From Strigops habroptila (lineage: Eukaryota > Chordata > Aves > Psittaciformes > Psittacidae), in NCBI RefSeq assembly GCF_004027225.2, contig NC_044282.2, forward strand, positions 71,535,787-71,599,786: 64,000 nt of DNA, given 5' to 3'. Under the pieces are notes generated by a model that did no database searches, was not told the origin of the DNA, and saw only the letters and a program-made list of their open reading frames with translations. The position numbers and the translations under genes were made by a program. Positions 44,061 through 56,900 of this stretch are shown here, piece after piece (the stretch's first letter is position 1; each line of letters opens with the position of its first letter).

Positions 44061-46291
44061 ACAACTTATCCTGTGCAAACAACATATGAAAGGCCCAAAT
44101 CTCAGCAAGGGCAATACACTACTTGGATCACACAGTGATTCCAACATCTTTTTTGTGAGATGTCAAGATGCAGAGGTGTGAACTTTACCTTTGCAGCACT
44201 TTAGTGAAGCCTCTGATGCTGAATCTTGCTCCTCTCTAGCAGGGGAGGACAGTCTTCCTGACGTTTCTGAGCCGCAGGAACATGGGCTTTTATATTCAGG
44301 CTGCTTTTATGAAGGCTTTTGAGGGGAGAGCTCCTAAATTGAAACCACATTGCCCAGCCTGAGCCAGAGCCTGGTGCATGAGCTCTGTCTACTCCCGAGT
44401 CTTTCCAGTGCTGATCGCTTCCCGTTGAAAGCATGGAACAGTGGGGCTTACAGCTCCCGGGAATCTGCCAGCATGGAAACAGTACTTGACTAATAGCTTA
44501 CAAACCTCCACTCTGGGACACTCTTTCATCTCTCCAGGGTTCTTGGTGGGTGCAAAGTGATCTGAACGTCTCTTTGTGTCTGTTGCTGCTACGAGAGAAA
44601 CACCTTTCCTCTTGTTTTTGTCAGAAGAGAAGCTGTTGGGACGTGCTCAGCATCTCGCTCCCTTCCGATAACCCTTTCGTCATCCTTCCGTTCTGTGGTT
44701 GCTCATTTGTTACCCCTGAAATCTGATTCCTGATCTCAGCCCTCTCTTATCAGCCCCTTTTGCTGAGGAGTTCCAAAGCAAGGGGTTCGTTTTTAATCTC
44801 TGTGCTCTTTCTCTGTCCCCGAGGCCTCGTTTTGCTGCGGGAGGAGGTGAGTGATAGGACTGATGTTTGTGGGGGGAAGGGGCTGCTGTCCATTAACTCG
44901 CTGTTATCTATCTATTCATCTGCCCTGCAAAACAAAGGTATGATTGTTGCTCCAGCTCACAGACCTGTGCTGGCTTCACTCCAGCTACTGTGGGTCATAG
45001 GAGCAAAGGAGATATGGAGGCATGGCCTGAGTACAGCCCAGCAACCAGAATGTAAGGCCTCCTATATGTCTATATAAACGCATCCTTCCCACCAGCTGGT
45101 ACCCAAGCCCAGGATGGGCTCACCTCCTGAAACGAGCAGGAGGTGAGCCCATCCTGGCCACAGGATTCCTCCTCTTGGGTGTATAAACCTGCCCGTAAAC
45201 CATGGGATGGATTCTGCACCACCCCAGCATCTGGCAAACCCATTTTGGGCTGTGCTCTTACTTAAGCAATTATATAGGATATAGGGTGCTAGAACATGAG
45301 TTCCCTTATCTCTGTTTCCCACATTACACCCTTTCCTAAGGCAAATTGATGTAGCCCCATTGAAGCCGAGGCACTGATTGACACTAGCTGGAGATCTGGC
45401 GCCGATTCTGCCCTGCTTTGCCTCTGGGTAGTCACTTACACCTGTTCAGAGTGCAAAAGGCAACCACCAGCAACCGCTGGAGCTGCAAAGCAGTGAAGTC
45501 CCGTCCCATTGCCTTCAGAGCCCGACATGCCACGCACTGATCAATGGCACAGGGCCCAGTTCCCTTTGCATCTAAGTTGGTTTTGGCGTTGCACATAGGC
45601 ATCCTCTCTTCAGCTTCTAGTAAAGCCTTGAGATCGCTGCCAAGTCTCATGAAACAAAAAGTTGTGACCCAGTTCCTGGAGGGTGACTTAGTGTAAATAG
45701 CTTTCAGTGGCATGATGACACCCTCATGAAATCTAGCAGTGCACTTGTCAGTCCATGAAATAAGGAGCCAAGAACCAGTCCTGATCCAACGTTACATGGT
45801 GAATATCTTTTCCTTTCCTTGCACATGCAAAATCCATAGCAATTCCCGCAAGAACTGCAGTTGTGCAAGCCAAACAGGGCTTGGCTGATTTTCTGAATCA
45901 TCAAAATAGTGCCAGTTTGCATGGACAACAGCAGCTTTTGAGCAAAGCTTGCCAATACTGAAGAAAACCCTGTATGCCTGAATTAGACCCCAGTTCACTG
46001 CAGCTCGCTGGCTTTCCTGGGTTGTCTCTTCAGCCAGCTTTAACCTTGTGGCCAAAGAGTCTTCCAGTGGCTAGGCAGACCCATTTCCATTCGCTGCTTG
46101 CAATACACCTGCAGGAATTGAGGCTGAACTTTGTCATTTTACTCATCTTGGTGACACCCTGTCTAGCATGGCACTGTTTGGTGGCCTCAGAAGAGCCTGT
46201 GTAAATGAGGGTGAAGCCGGACAGCCACCAATACACATCTTCACCCCTTCTGTTCTTCTTGGAGACTTCCAAGTACGATAGGGAATCTCAC
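44061..46291. other. Intergenic, no gene seen; large perfect inverted repeat
   Basis: Contains the 21-bp inverted repeat at 45109-45157 and a CATTGAAG-type fragment at about 45345-45400. No gene recognised. Confidence 0.55.
45109..45157. repeat. Perfect inverted repeat, 21-bp arms, 7-nt loop
   Basis: Arms 45109-45129 and 45137-45157 are exact reverse complements, with loop AAACGAG. The match stops abruptly at both ends. GC-rich arms would give a stable hairpin as DNA or RNA. Confidence 0.95.
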
Positions 46292-46384
46292 TGGTCCAGT
46301 GTGAGGCATTCCTGCCCATGGCAGGGGGTTGGAACTAGATGATCTTAAGGTCCTTTCCAACCCAAACCATTCTATGATTCTATG
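46292..46384 (+). mobile_element. CR1 LINE 3' end, plus orientation, very short
   Basis: About 93 bp: GTGTGAGGCATTCCTGCCC, CATGGCAGGGGGTTGGAAC, ending CCATTCTATGATTCTATGA with two perfect 8-mers. Confidence 0.96.
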
Positions 46385-47402
46385 ACAGTCACTCTGGTTT
46401 TTCCCATTGCCATCCAAAATCCAGTGAAATTACTGGAAGGCCTCCAGAACCGATCTCAAACAAAATGGATTCAGCATTTAGATCTAAGCACCATGTTTAG
46501 ATCTGTGGGTTGCTTTGGGCTTCTAATTTCCATGGGGATTTGCATAATAAAATACAGTAATAGGCTGGGCAAGTACATTGAGTGGTGGCTGTGAGCCAGG
46601 AATTAATGAGCTCCATTGCAGACTGTTTAGCTCTGGACAAGTCACTTGACCTTCCAAAGTCACATCATCCCAATCTGTGAAATGGGGATGGTAATACTTG
46701 CCTCACAGGAGTGTTGTGAGGATTAATTAGTTGCTGCTTGTACATTGCTTTGATGATGTTAAGAACTACATGCCTGCTAAGTATTGTTATTGTATCATAC
46801 CTGGGAAGATATTGCAGTTAGGGCTAAATCCTTCCCTTGGATAAAGATGTGTCTTTCTCCACGTGTTGTAAAATCAGCTGCTGGGCTTGCACAAGTAGCA
46901 TTTATATAACGTTGGTACCAAACATCAATGTGCACCTTGTACCTTGGATGTTGCCAAATCCCAAGACAATAGCCTGCTGGGAGTCATGTGGTGCCCCATC
47001 CCCGTGCAAACAGCATTGGGCAGGAGCCCAAATGCAAACTCCTTCTCCCTCTTCCCCCACAAACTGGAATTAGTGTTTCCATCAGGCATTTCAGCAGTGA
47101 CCTCAGGTCTAGAGCTCGGTGTGCCACACCAAGCCCATGGGCACATCAGTGCTGCACGATGCCAAAAGGACAACCCGTGTTGGACAGGGCACTGGGACAG
47201 TCGAGTGCACTCCAGCACACGGCAAAGCCGCGATGGATGTGGTGAGGCGGGATGGCTGAAGGAAGACATGGATACATGCATGAGCACAGATGGAAAAGGT
47301 AAGCTCCCCTTGCCTAAACTCTAACCCTTAGATGGGCTCTTCCTCTCCAATATGCTCCCCTGAGAGCAAAGCTCTTTCACCTCCTCAGCATTTGGGCCTA
47401 GG
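46385..47402. other. Intergenic, no gene seen; holds a MIR-like SINE
   Basis: Apart from the SINE at 46625-46797 there is nothing recognisable. Confidence 0.5.
46625..46797 (+). mobile_element. MIR-like SINE, the best preserved in the window
   Basis: Shows the MIR order: GGACAAGTCACTTGACCTTC, AATCTGTGAAATGGGGATGG, TAATACTTGCCTCACAGG, GTTGTGAGGATTAATTAG, then TACATTGCTTTGATGATG. Such copies are old, from the amniote ancestor, and are usually hard to detect in birds. Confidence 0.8.
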
Positions 47403-47535
47403 TCATAGAATCATAGAATCAACTGGGTTGGAAAAGATCTTTAAGATCATCAAGTCCAACCATTATGCCAGGACTGCCAAGACCACCACGAAACCATGTC
47501 ACCGAGGGCCTCATCTACGCAGTATTTGAACACTA
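47403..47535 (-). mobile_element. CR1 LINE 3' end, minus orientation
   Basis: TCATAGAATCATAGAATC, then AACTGGGTTGGAAAAGATC and AAGACCACCACGAAACCATG. Same subfamily as the copies at 11539 and 17735. About 130 bp. Confidence 0.95.
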
Positions 47536-49939
47536 GATAACACAAACTAATGCACAAAGAACAGAATTCCACTGACTGCAGCGGGCTAGGGCTCAGAATC
47601 ATTAGTGGGCTCAAACCACAGTATCCAGCCTGCTCAAGGAACACATAGGAGTTATGCATCCAAATTTCAGTGACATTTAGTGGAAGTCGGCCAACTGGCT
47701 CCCTTTGATTCCTTTGAAATTTGAGCCATAACTGTCAGTGTATCTTAGACGTGTGAACTGCTCCGAGAAGTCTCCCATATAGATTAGACTGCATCAAAGG
47801 GTTCCACTACACTGAGTTTTATGAAGACAAAGGGTTGAGGTGAGGCTGATCAGCAGCAACATCATCTGAAAACAAAAACAACCCAAACGTAGCCAGTTTG
47901 AAAGGGTTAAAGAGGAAAGTTGTTTGGGTAGACGGTGTACATTAACTATCATTTTCAGTCAGCATGCAATGACTAGTTAGCGGGGCTTATCATCCCCAGC
48001 TATGTGAGGAATTACAATAAATGCCTGCAATGCAAGCAGGTTTCCGGCTTAGGAAGGTAAATAATGGAAGTCACTATTTTTGTCTGAGTTGCAAGAATTC
48101 CCCCGCACACAGGCTCCCCTCCCACTGTAACACAGCTAACTCTGCTCCCTGCTGCTTGGCAAAATGAAGGCCTTTCATGCATCCTTGGGACTTTTGCTTT
48201 GTCTGCAGAAGTAGCCGACTCATGATTTCCTTTCTGGTGGAAAGCAAGAGGTTACATTTTCTGCATTCATTTGTTTTAAACACCTCCCGAATATAATGAC
48301 CTAAGGATGAGTGGAAGGAGGTACGAGCTGCTCTGAGATAGGGACTGCTGATTTGTAGGGGAAAAGTAACAAAACAAGCAACCAGAGCATAATTCTGGTG
48401 TTTTCAAAGCCTTCAGTGACATGAGGCTTCAGCTTTGCAGCACCATCCCATGCAGAAAACACTCCCAAACTATTCGGTGATTGGGCTGCTATCCAAACAG
48501 CCACTGGAATAAAACTTTGGCTGCCTCTGCAGTGTAGAAACAGGGTAAACTTTGGGTAGCACTTAGCAGTAAATAGGGAATAAAGTCATTAGAGTCAAGG
48601 AGTTTATTCTCATTTAGCCCAAGGCCCTTTTCCCTGCCCTGGCATCCCCAGGCACGTGCCTGACCTGCCTCTCTCCGAGGCCCCTTTGAGGTTTGTGCAA
48701 CGCAGCCTTCACAGGCCGGCTGTAGGAAACACCAGGATCCTGCCATGGGAGGGGAGTCGGGGTGGGATCCCGAGCCTTGGGAAGCCCCACATTGATCTGG
48801 CCAGGCTTCAGGTAAGTCCATGAGAGCCTCAGCCCCTTCTGCAGGTGAATGTTACTGAACCACAGCGGGGGAAGCCCAGCAGAGCATGGAGATGATGGTG
48901 CCAGGGAAGGGTTAAACCAGCACCACGGCTCCAAGAGCATCACTGCCTCACACATGCCGTATTTCATAGCAAAGTGAACATATTAACACTGGCATGCTCC
49001 CACACACCGCCTTGGCTCTCCTCCAGGAAAGCATAACCCAGCTATTTGGCACACAAGGCCGCAATTTTATTTACACAATCAACTTCTTGATAAACATAAA
49101 ACTTACCAAATATACCACGCCCTTAAAATAGAAAAGGAAAAAGGCCAGGGGGGAACTGCAGTAACCTGACCTTCTTGGACAGAAGGGCCAACCTGCTTTG
49201 ATGTGATACCCCCATCCCCAAAGAAATCACCTGCGGATACATGAGGGTTTGCCCTGGCTTTAAGGCAGGGTCCTGCCCGGGTAAGACACAGGGGACTCCG
49301 TGGGGCCCCACATCCTCACTTCATCTCCTGGTGCCACCACTGCTCCTGGCTAACATAGCTGTTAGGGGAAGAGGGCTCTGCCTTGCCAGTAACCCCAAAA
49401 CAGTAGGAGCTGGCCTCCTTTACAGCTCTTACCCTCTTCTTGACATGAATCTTGGCACAAGAATCTCTAAGTCTCTATGAACATTATAATTTTCAACTCT
49501 CTGTCCCTTAGTCAATCTAACCAACTGCAAGTGGCAGCTGTAGGTTTTACTCTGGGAGGAAAACATTGCCCATTTCATGTGGCAACCAGATTTCCTGGAG
49601 GCATTCTCCACTTTGCCAGAGCACAGACAATTCAGCTGGGAAGCAGGGAAACTTGGCAGCCTAAATCTTCAGCAGCCCCCCAGGGCACCCGCTGCATTAG
49701 GTAAAGTTCTGCCTATACATCAGATAAAACTGCAGCATCCTTGCAATGAACTGAGAGGCACATACGTGTGCTGCTTCTACCTGGGGTCACCTGAACTCAG
49801 CTGCACCACCTTCTTCACGTTTTGAGCCCACATTTCTCCACTAACCCTGAAAAGCAACTGTCTTGCTTGGCTACTTGACAAAAGGCTCACAGCCTCACTC
49901 CATCAGCTCTGTAGGCACTGCAGGCCAGGTGGCATCATA
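47536..49939. other. Intergenic, no gene seen
   Basis: No gene, RNA or repeat recognised. Confidence 0.5.
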
Positions 49940-50332
49940 AGAAAGTTGGGGCTGTTCAGCCTAGAGAAGAGAAGCTGTGTGGAGACCTCAGAGCAGCTTC
50001 CAGTGTCTGAAGGGGGCCTACAGGGATGCTGGAGAGGGACTCTTCATCAGGGACTGTAGTGATAGGACAAGGGGTGATGGGTTTAAACTTAAACAGGGAA
50101 GATTTAGGTTAGATATAAGGAAGAAGCTCTTCCCTGTGAGGGTGCTGAGGCGCTGGCACAGGGTGCCCAGAGAAGCTGTGGCTGCCCCATCCCTGGCAGT
50201 GTTCAAGGCCAGGCTGGACACAGGGGCTTGGAGCAACCTGCTCTAGTCGAAGGTGTCCCTGCCCGTGGCAGGGGGTTGGAACTGGATGATCTTAAGGTCC
50301 TTTCCAACCCAAACTATTCTATGATTCTATGA
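49940..50332 (+). mobile_element. CR1 LINE 3' fragment, plus orientation, with pol C-terminal frame
   Basis: From GAAAGTTGGGGCTGTTCAGC to ATTCTATGATTCTATGA. An open plus frame (49977-50246, 89 codons) encodes the ORF2 C-terminus (LDIRKKLFPVRVLRRWHRV, then APSLAVFKARLD) and stops where the element's pol would normally end. The least damaged copy here and probably the youngest. Confidence 0.97.
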
Positions 50333-53254
50333 TCCAGTGCAAGCTCTCCAAGAGTCAGGGCTAATGGTTGTTCTGCTAAGCTTCAAACTGGACGCTTGAA
50401 GACAAGGAGATGCTTAAACACAGCCTAAATCCCACTCAAGACAAACTGCAAGAGAAAAATTAATGGGTCAAGGGCATTAAACTGATTTATACTAGCTGAG
50501 GATCTGGACATATCTGCTTTATTCCTTGGAGATAAAAAGATCTGCCCAAGGCTAATATGCTTTTGATAGTTTGGGAAACAAAGATTGATTCTTTCTTTTT
50601 CCCACAAATAGGAAGAACCACCTTCAAATACCTGAGACACACTGCAATCATTTAGACAGATTAGCATCTTGATTCCTAGAGATAAGAGGAGCTGAATGGT
50701 TGGCCTCAAAACCAAGCATTCGTGACAATTCTTGAAACAAGAACATTATTACTCTCCGTTTCCACAACAATTTACATACAACTGCAAAGAAAACCCATAT
50801 TTCCCTTTGCAGCTGGAAAATGTACTGTAAACACCTACCTGAAGCCTTGTCATAGTTCCTGAACACCCAGAGGTGGGTGAATGGCTCCCTGAGGCCATGC
50901 TGTATGCAGCTCAGGGTCAGAGCCCAAGACACTGGTTCCTTCATATGAATACCTGGCTGACCTTGGTATATACATCTGAGATGCAAAAGAAGGCCCCCTC
51001 CCAGGAAAGGACAGGAATACTGGATATTAGAGCCAAGGAATGTCTGCAGGACTGGGCAGTCCAGTATCACAGCAAAAAGCACTTCCTTGAAAGGAGAGCA
51101 GGGAGTTTCTGAAACAATCCAGTTGTTGCCTGTCAGACGTTTTTGTTTCTCTTCACAGGAGAACATGGGTCCACCTAAGCAGGTTGCAGCTGTGATGGGA
51201 ATTTCTCAGGCTACCCATTCCAAAACAACCACCATGCATTCACTCCTCTCAGTTCCTCTCCAAAAAGCAGCAGCTGCAATGAGAGCCACTAAGATCTGCC
51301 AAAAGGAGATGATGCCCTTTGGGCACTGCCCCTTGGCTCGTGTGGTCAAGTCACAGGGGAATCCTGGGGATGCTGCAGGAGGCTACTGCAGCCAAAGAGC
51401 TTGTGAGTGCCCTCTTACTTTTGTAGCATCCATCCCATAAGGGTCTTCTACCCACCGCTGTTACAAAACATTTGCAAAGAGTAATTTAGAGCTGTCTGCT
51501 ACATATTCAGCTGCACATGAACAAAGGGCTCTCCTTGTACTGTGAATTTCTTCAAGTACCAAGTATTGTCCAATTCTCTACAATGGCCAACTCCTACAAT
51601 TTCATGGTGAGTCCTACTACATATAGTCACTTTCCACTACAATGATTTTCGTCCCTAAGAACCTCATCTCTGATTTAAAGTCAGTTTTTATCCTCTGTGA
51701 ATGCAACGACCTGAGCGCCTCTGATGCAAAAACCAGAAGGCAACTTCTGCCCAGCTCTGTGTGCTAAAATCTCAGGATTTCTAAAGGCAATCTCAACATT
51801 ACACTTTTTTGGATGCTAACACGACTACTGTCATGTGAAAAAGAAACAGCTCCCAGTCTGCAGGCGGTTCATGTAAGTCCTATAAACCAACAAACCAACT
51901 GAACTGGTTTGCTGAATGTATGTTCTACAAAGAGCTTCCTTAGTCCCACTGTTAACCTTACATGGTGCACATGACATCCAAAAACTGAACGTCTTGTCAG
52001 GAATGACACTTAGATCCAAAGTATTTCCAGTTGCATGTAACCACTTAGCACATTGCTGTCACTGCCCTTTCAGCCCAGGCATGTAAAGGTGTGCTCCATC
52101 CATAGAGACAACAGCTCACAGTCTATGCTGGTGGCTGTGTGCAGACTCCTCTGTAGCTGCAGCAGCATCAGCAGCTTTCCTACAGGGCAAAGGTGGGCTG
52201 AGGAGAGCCTATAGCTATCAAACCACCTCATCTAACACAGCCCATCCCATTCATACCACTGGCCAGCAGCCTGGAGCAGGTCCTGTATCACAGCTCCTTC
52301 TGTTGCTAAACACAGGGAGAGAACACTGGCAGGATCAAAAGTGAGTACTCAGAGCTCCCTGGAGACTCTCATGCCACTTGCAAAGTTAAGAGGCTTTGCA
52401 AAATGGAGCAGCCATCAGGAGAACATAATTTGGACCAGTAACCACTGCCCCTGCAGCGTGATGCTGGGATAAGGATAAAACAGAAGTGATCTTCTTGCCA
52501 CCTGACCTTCACACCTCACAGCTCACGTTGTGTTTGACCCCTCTCCTCCTGCACTCACTCCACGACTGAGAAACAAAAACCAGGGAGATTCAGGACCCAA
52601 GAAGTATGACAAGTACCACAGCTCTGCAAGAAAGACCTTCAACTTGAGGGACCTTTCCAGCAAAAGCACTGGTGATTTCTCAGAAACAGGCTCCAAATGA
52701 GCCTTGTCAAAGCCTATTTCAGAGCCACAGGAGGGCAAGATGTGGAGGAGGACTTCAAGGCTGCTTTCAAACGAACTGAATCAGAGGTTTACCCAACCCC
52801 TCTCTTTCAGAAGTTTCTGAATAACGCACCAGCTTGAACCACTGGAAAGAAACAAATAAATGAGCTGGCAACTTTCACAGGGAGGAGCCTTGAAGCCCAG
52901 TTCCCAAGACCACGCCAACCAGCTCCGTGTGACAGCATACAGGAATGAAAATAGGTAGGTAACCTTAACAGAAATACACTGAAACTTAATAACAGCAGCT
53001 TGTCAGGACATGCACCAAAGAGAAATGGCTCATAATAGCTACAGCTTGTATTATGAATGTTTCATAGCCATCTGGCTAACAGAGCTGCCTGAACTCAACT
53101 GATGTGTTGTGTGTGCTGTGGTAACCCACGGTGCATGCTCAGGAAGGAGACTGTCGAGCAGAAGTCCTAACATCTGTATTAAAAAGAGACACCATTTCTC
53201 TTGTCAGATGAAAATGCATTAGAATAACAACACAGCAATGAACTGTGTCCTCCC

Positions 53255-53335
53255 TTGGTGTAAATCAGCAAGGTTCACTCAGGACAAGTGGAGTTATCCC
53301 AATTTACACCGACTATAAGGTCCAGCCCCATTGTA
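53255..53335. repeat. Old dispersed repeat fragment (GTGTAAATC / TTTACACC)
   Basis: GGTGTAAATCAGCAAGG near one end and CAATTTACACCGAC near the other frame a GTGGAGTTATCCC segment. I recall this pattern as common in sauropsid genomes but cannot assign a family. Confidence 0.4.
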
Positions 53336-53888
53336 TTGACCTCTTCTTGGTTCAGGCAGAACTTCCATGTGTCTACCAGTTTAAAGCAAAGGCATAGTTT
53401 AAAAGCAAAAGTAACCCCCCTGCCTTTCCTCTCCTGATCTGATTCGCATACAAAATGGGCTTATGAACTCCAAAATTATGGGAGGGATTGAGGGAGGAGG
53501 AAAGGGAGACACAAGAGCCCTTTTATTTTGCGTCTTATTCACAATGAAAATTGGCACAGAAGCCAACCACATACATTAACATAGTTTGGGCAAGTTTAAC
53601 TCTCATGAATACATTTCTGTGGAAAAACTATGTGACTATGGAAAAATCCCCTCTTTTTTGCCGTTTGAAAAGATAACAGGCTTCTATGTGGAACATACCC
53701 AGAACCTGCCTGATTCAGAGACATGGAAATACAAAGATGAATAAGGCTGAGTTTCCCATGCTAGGGGCCCATGGAAACTGAGAGGGGAGGAAGAAGTAAG
53801 GAGGCCCATTGACTCAGGAGAAGGACTTTCATCCTACAGGTGAAGGAAGTATTTGAAGGCACTAGTAACATTGCAGGCCTGTTCCAGA

Positions 53889-53943
53889 GCCCATTTAAGT
53901 CACTGGCAACATCCCATTGACTTCACTGGGATGTGGGTCAGGG
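53889..53943. repeat. Old dispersed repeat fragment (CCCATTGACTTCACTGGG)
   Basis: A near-palindromic core, CCCATTGACTTCACTGGG, followed by TGTGGGTCAGGG. Same class of fragment as at 15455, 45345 and 56640. Confidence 0.4.
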
Positions 53944-56900
53944 CTAAACAGTTTTAAAATATAATCCAAGGCTATTTCTACATCACTGTGTAATGAGTGG
54001 GATTCAAAACAGTTCAAGTGTGCCCAGCTCTGGGGCTTACCTGCTTTCTGTCCACATTTCTGTCTGATAGCCTGGCTGCTTGGGCTTGAAGCCTGGATAT
54101 TGCACTGAGGAAGAGCTGAGCTCAGGACGTTTTTAGAGGACTGTCTCAAACTGAAGTGCACCCTCAACTGCACCCATGTCTAAGCCAGGCAACCTGAAGG
54201 AAGGCAAGATTTGGCCAAATGTTTCTGGGCATTAACTGCACTTCTCTTCCCCCTCTCCAAACTCAGGCTGAGGAGGGCTCACAAAGAGCAGTGGGCATAT
54301 CTGCTGGACAATGTGGGCATTCCTTTGTCTGATGATACAAGTGCCCCTGGCACCCAAAACCATTTTGACCATTGGAATTTAAAGGTAGCCCAGCCACAGC
54401 GACTTGCACGGGGATCCTCTGACCCAGCTGCAATCCAGGTGCAGCCTTAAGAGTTCTGCAGAACTTCACAGTTACACAAAAATAGGATCCTGCCTCATAC
54501 ATCCCTAGTTGCAACCTACAAACTAATGCCATTCCCATAAAGAACCCCTTTGCTTTTGCTCACTTACTGCCCTGCTACCATGCCGTATTTTCAGCAGAGG
54601 ATGGTAACCACAGAATGCCTATTTTCCTTTGAATGAACCAGTTTGCTTTATTATTGCCCGATACAACAGTTTGCATTCCGAGTCCTTCATCAGATCACTT
54701 CAGAAGCACGTCATTGCACTAGGCCCTTAATATCTTGCTAATTTGTTTCATAAATTACTAATTGAACTCTTCAAATGACTCATGTTGGGATGGCGAGTCT
54801 CACCATACTGAAAACTCAGTGATCTCAGGAGAGGTAACCCAAAATTAAACAGCGGGGTGGAAGCAGGATGGGGAATTTTCCTCCAGGATTGGCGGTTCAG
54901 AGCCCTTATCGCCATGATGGATCTAAGCACGGCCTATTTTGCACCTGCCTAAACACAGAGTTTCCACTGATGTCAGTGTGTGGAAGGAGCGAAGTGTACA
55001 GATCCACACATCGAGGGCAAAGGATCTGCAGAGCACATCAAAAGGGAACGTTCTCCCTGTGGGACAAGTCCATCCCTAGTGCTAGCTCTTGCTTTAATGG
55101 CACTTAATGCACGTTGCCACTGATGTCATTGCTAAATTTGGCTCTGCTGCAGAGATGGGGATTGGTGGGGAGCAGTGAGCAGGATTTTTCACAGATGACC
55201 ACTTCCAGCCATACAGAGAGGCTGTATTTGTCTCTTCCAACACAACTGCCTCCAAACACAACCTCTAAACAATGTCACACGTGGCACTACCTTGGTGTGA
55301 CATTGGGGAAAGGTAACTGGGTATTTCAGGACCAGTTTGCCCATACACAATTCAGTTACATACCGGACTATGCTGGAGAGAAGTCACCCAGACCTGTCTG
55401 ACTGACCCTTCACACACTGACCTGCTGTTTTTCCCTTGGAAAGCTTGATCACCACTTGCCTTGCAGCAAAGGATGGGGTTTTTTCTCACCTACCTCCCAA
55501 CAATGTTGGTATCTACATCTGCTCAGCCACATTCACCTCCCACCGGAGTTAATGGAGTGAGTAGGCACTTCTGGGGAGTAAATCACCTGGCCTACAGCAG
55601 ATGCCTCCCTTAGGATAAGATCAGTATCACTCCCTGACAGCTGCAAAGACCATTTACCTCTAGATCTACGTACACGTCCACATAGAGCCAGAGGAATCCC
55701 ATCCCAAGCAAGTGGTCAGATGCTGAGCTGCTGCAACAAGTTAAAAGCAGTTGTTTTACACACACATTGTGTGCATCCTTTGCTCCGTGCCCACCTGTTT
55801 TGCCTTGTTCTAAGCTGCCTTTTATGACTGACCCTAGGAGATGGAACCTGTTGTTGTCCCTACACCTCCAATAAACAACAAGAACATGAAGACCGCCACG
55901 TGTGCACAGGCGGTGCTGCTCCAGCACAAAGGCTTGGAGCAGAACTGGTTAGCCAAGTTCTTACATGTAGACATAAAGCCTCAACAGGGACCTTTGCAAA
56001 CATCTCTGCTGGTCTCCTGGTCAGTGTTTCACCCAGCTACATGGTTCCCTGCTACAATTACAGGTATATTCCCATTGGATTTGGCACTACTGCTTAACCA
56101 AACATCACGCACTAGCTCCAGAGAGAAAGATGTTATTTATTCTACCCACATAAGGTTTATCTTGTAGTAGCCATCAACTTTCCATGGAAAGACCACGCTC
56201 TACTGCTATACATCAGTCATTAGAGGCAGCTTCTAAACTTTAATATCTCCAAAGGAACAATAATTGCAACCCTTTCAATATTTCATACTTGCAGACAAGT
56301 GGAATGAACTCACTGGAACCAGCGGGTGGTGTATGTTCAGCTGCTCAGAGCAATATTCAGCTTGCCTGTTCCCAGCGAGGACAGCTGACATCAGAGGAGC
56401 AATGTACTATTCAGCGGGCAGGAGAGCCCACAGCCTGTACAGTAGACATCAAAGTGCTTTGTAACATGCAAATGTTTTCCATGCAGAGGCTGAGAAAAGT
56501 GATGGCCAACAGTCTATAAACCCTGTAAGCCCTGTGCTGTGGTTTTTAGTTCATTTTCTCCTTCACATAGCCCCGTTTCCTTGCCTTTTCTTACATGGAA
56601 GAATGATGGGTTCTATCCTCAGCTGATACAACTTGTGTGACCCCACTGACTTCACAGCGTTGTTTACACAAGTTGCAAATCTCTCCTATCAATTTAAATC
56701 TATACAGATTTGCATCATGGGGAATAGTGCTATATTATTCTCCATAGCTAATAAGCTTCCCAAAAAAAGAAAATAAAATCTCTTGAACATCCATTAAGCT
56801 TATATTTGGAGATAAAGATTTCAGAGGATGCCTTCTCCCACCCTATCTGACATTCTTCATCCTGCTCCTCTGTTTATTAGAGGGTCCTTCCAGTGCCATG

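Noticed and set aside
45109..45157. Hairpin as a microRNA gene or terminator
   Set aside because: The stem is only 21 bp with a 7-nt loop and no flanking paired region, and hairpin terminators do not apply to a vertebrate Pol II locus.
50648..51166. 172-codon minus-strand frame
   Set aside because: No family resemblance. Probably a chance frame.
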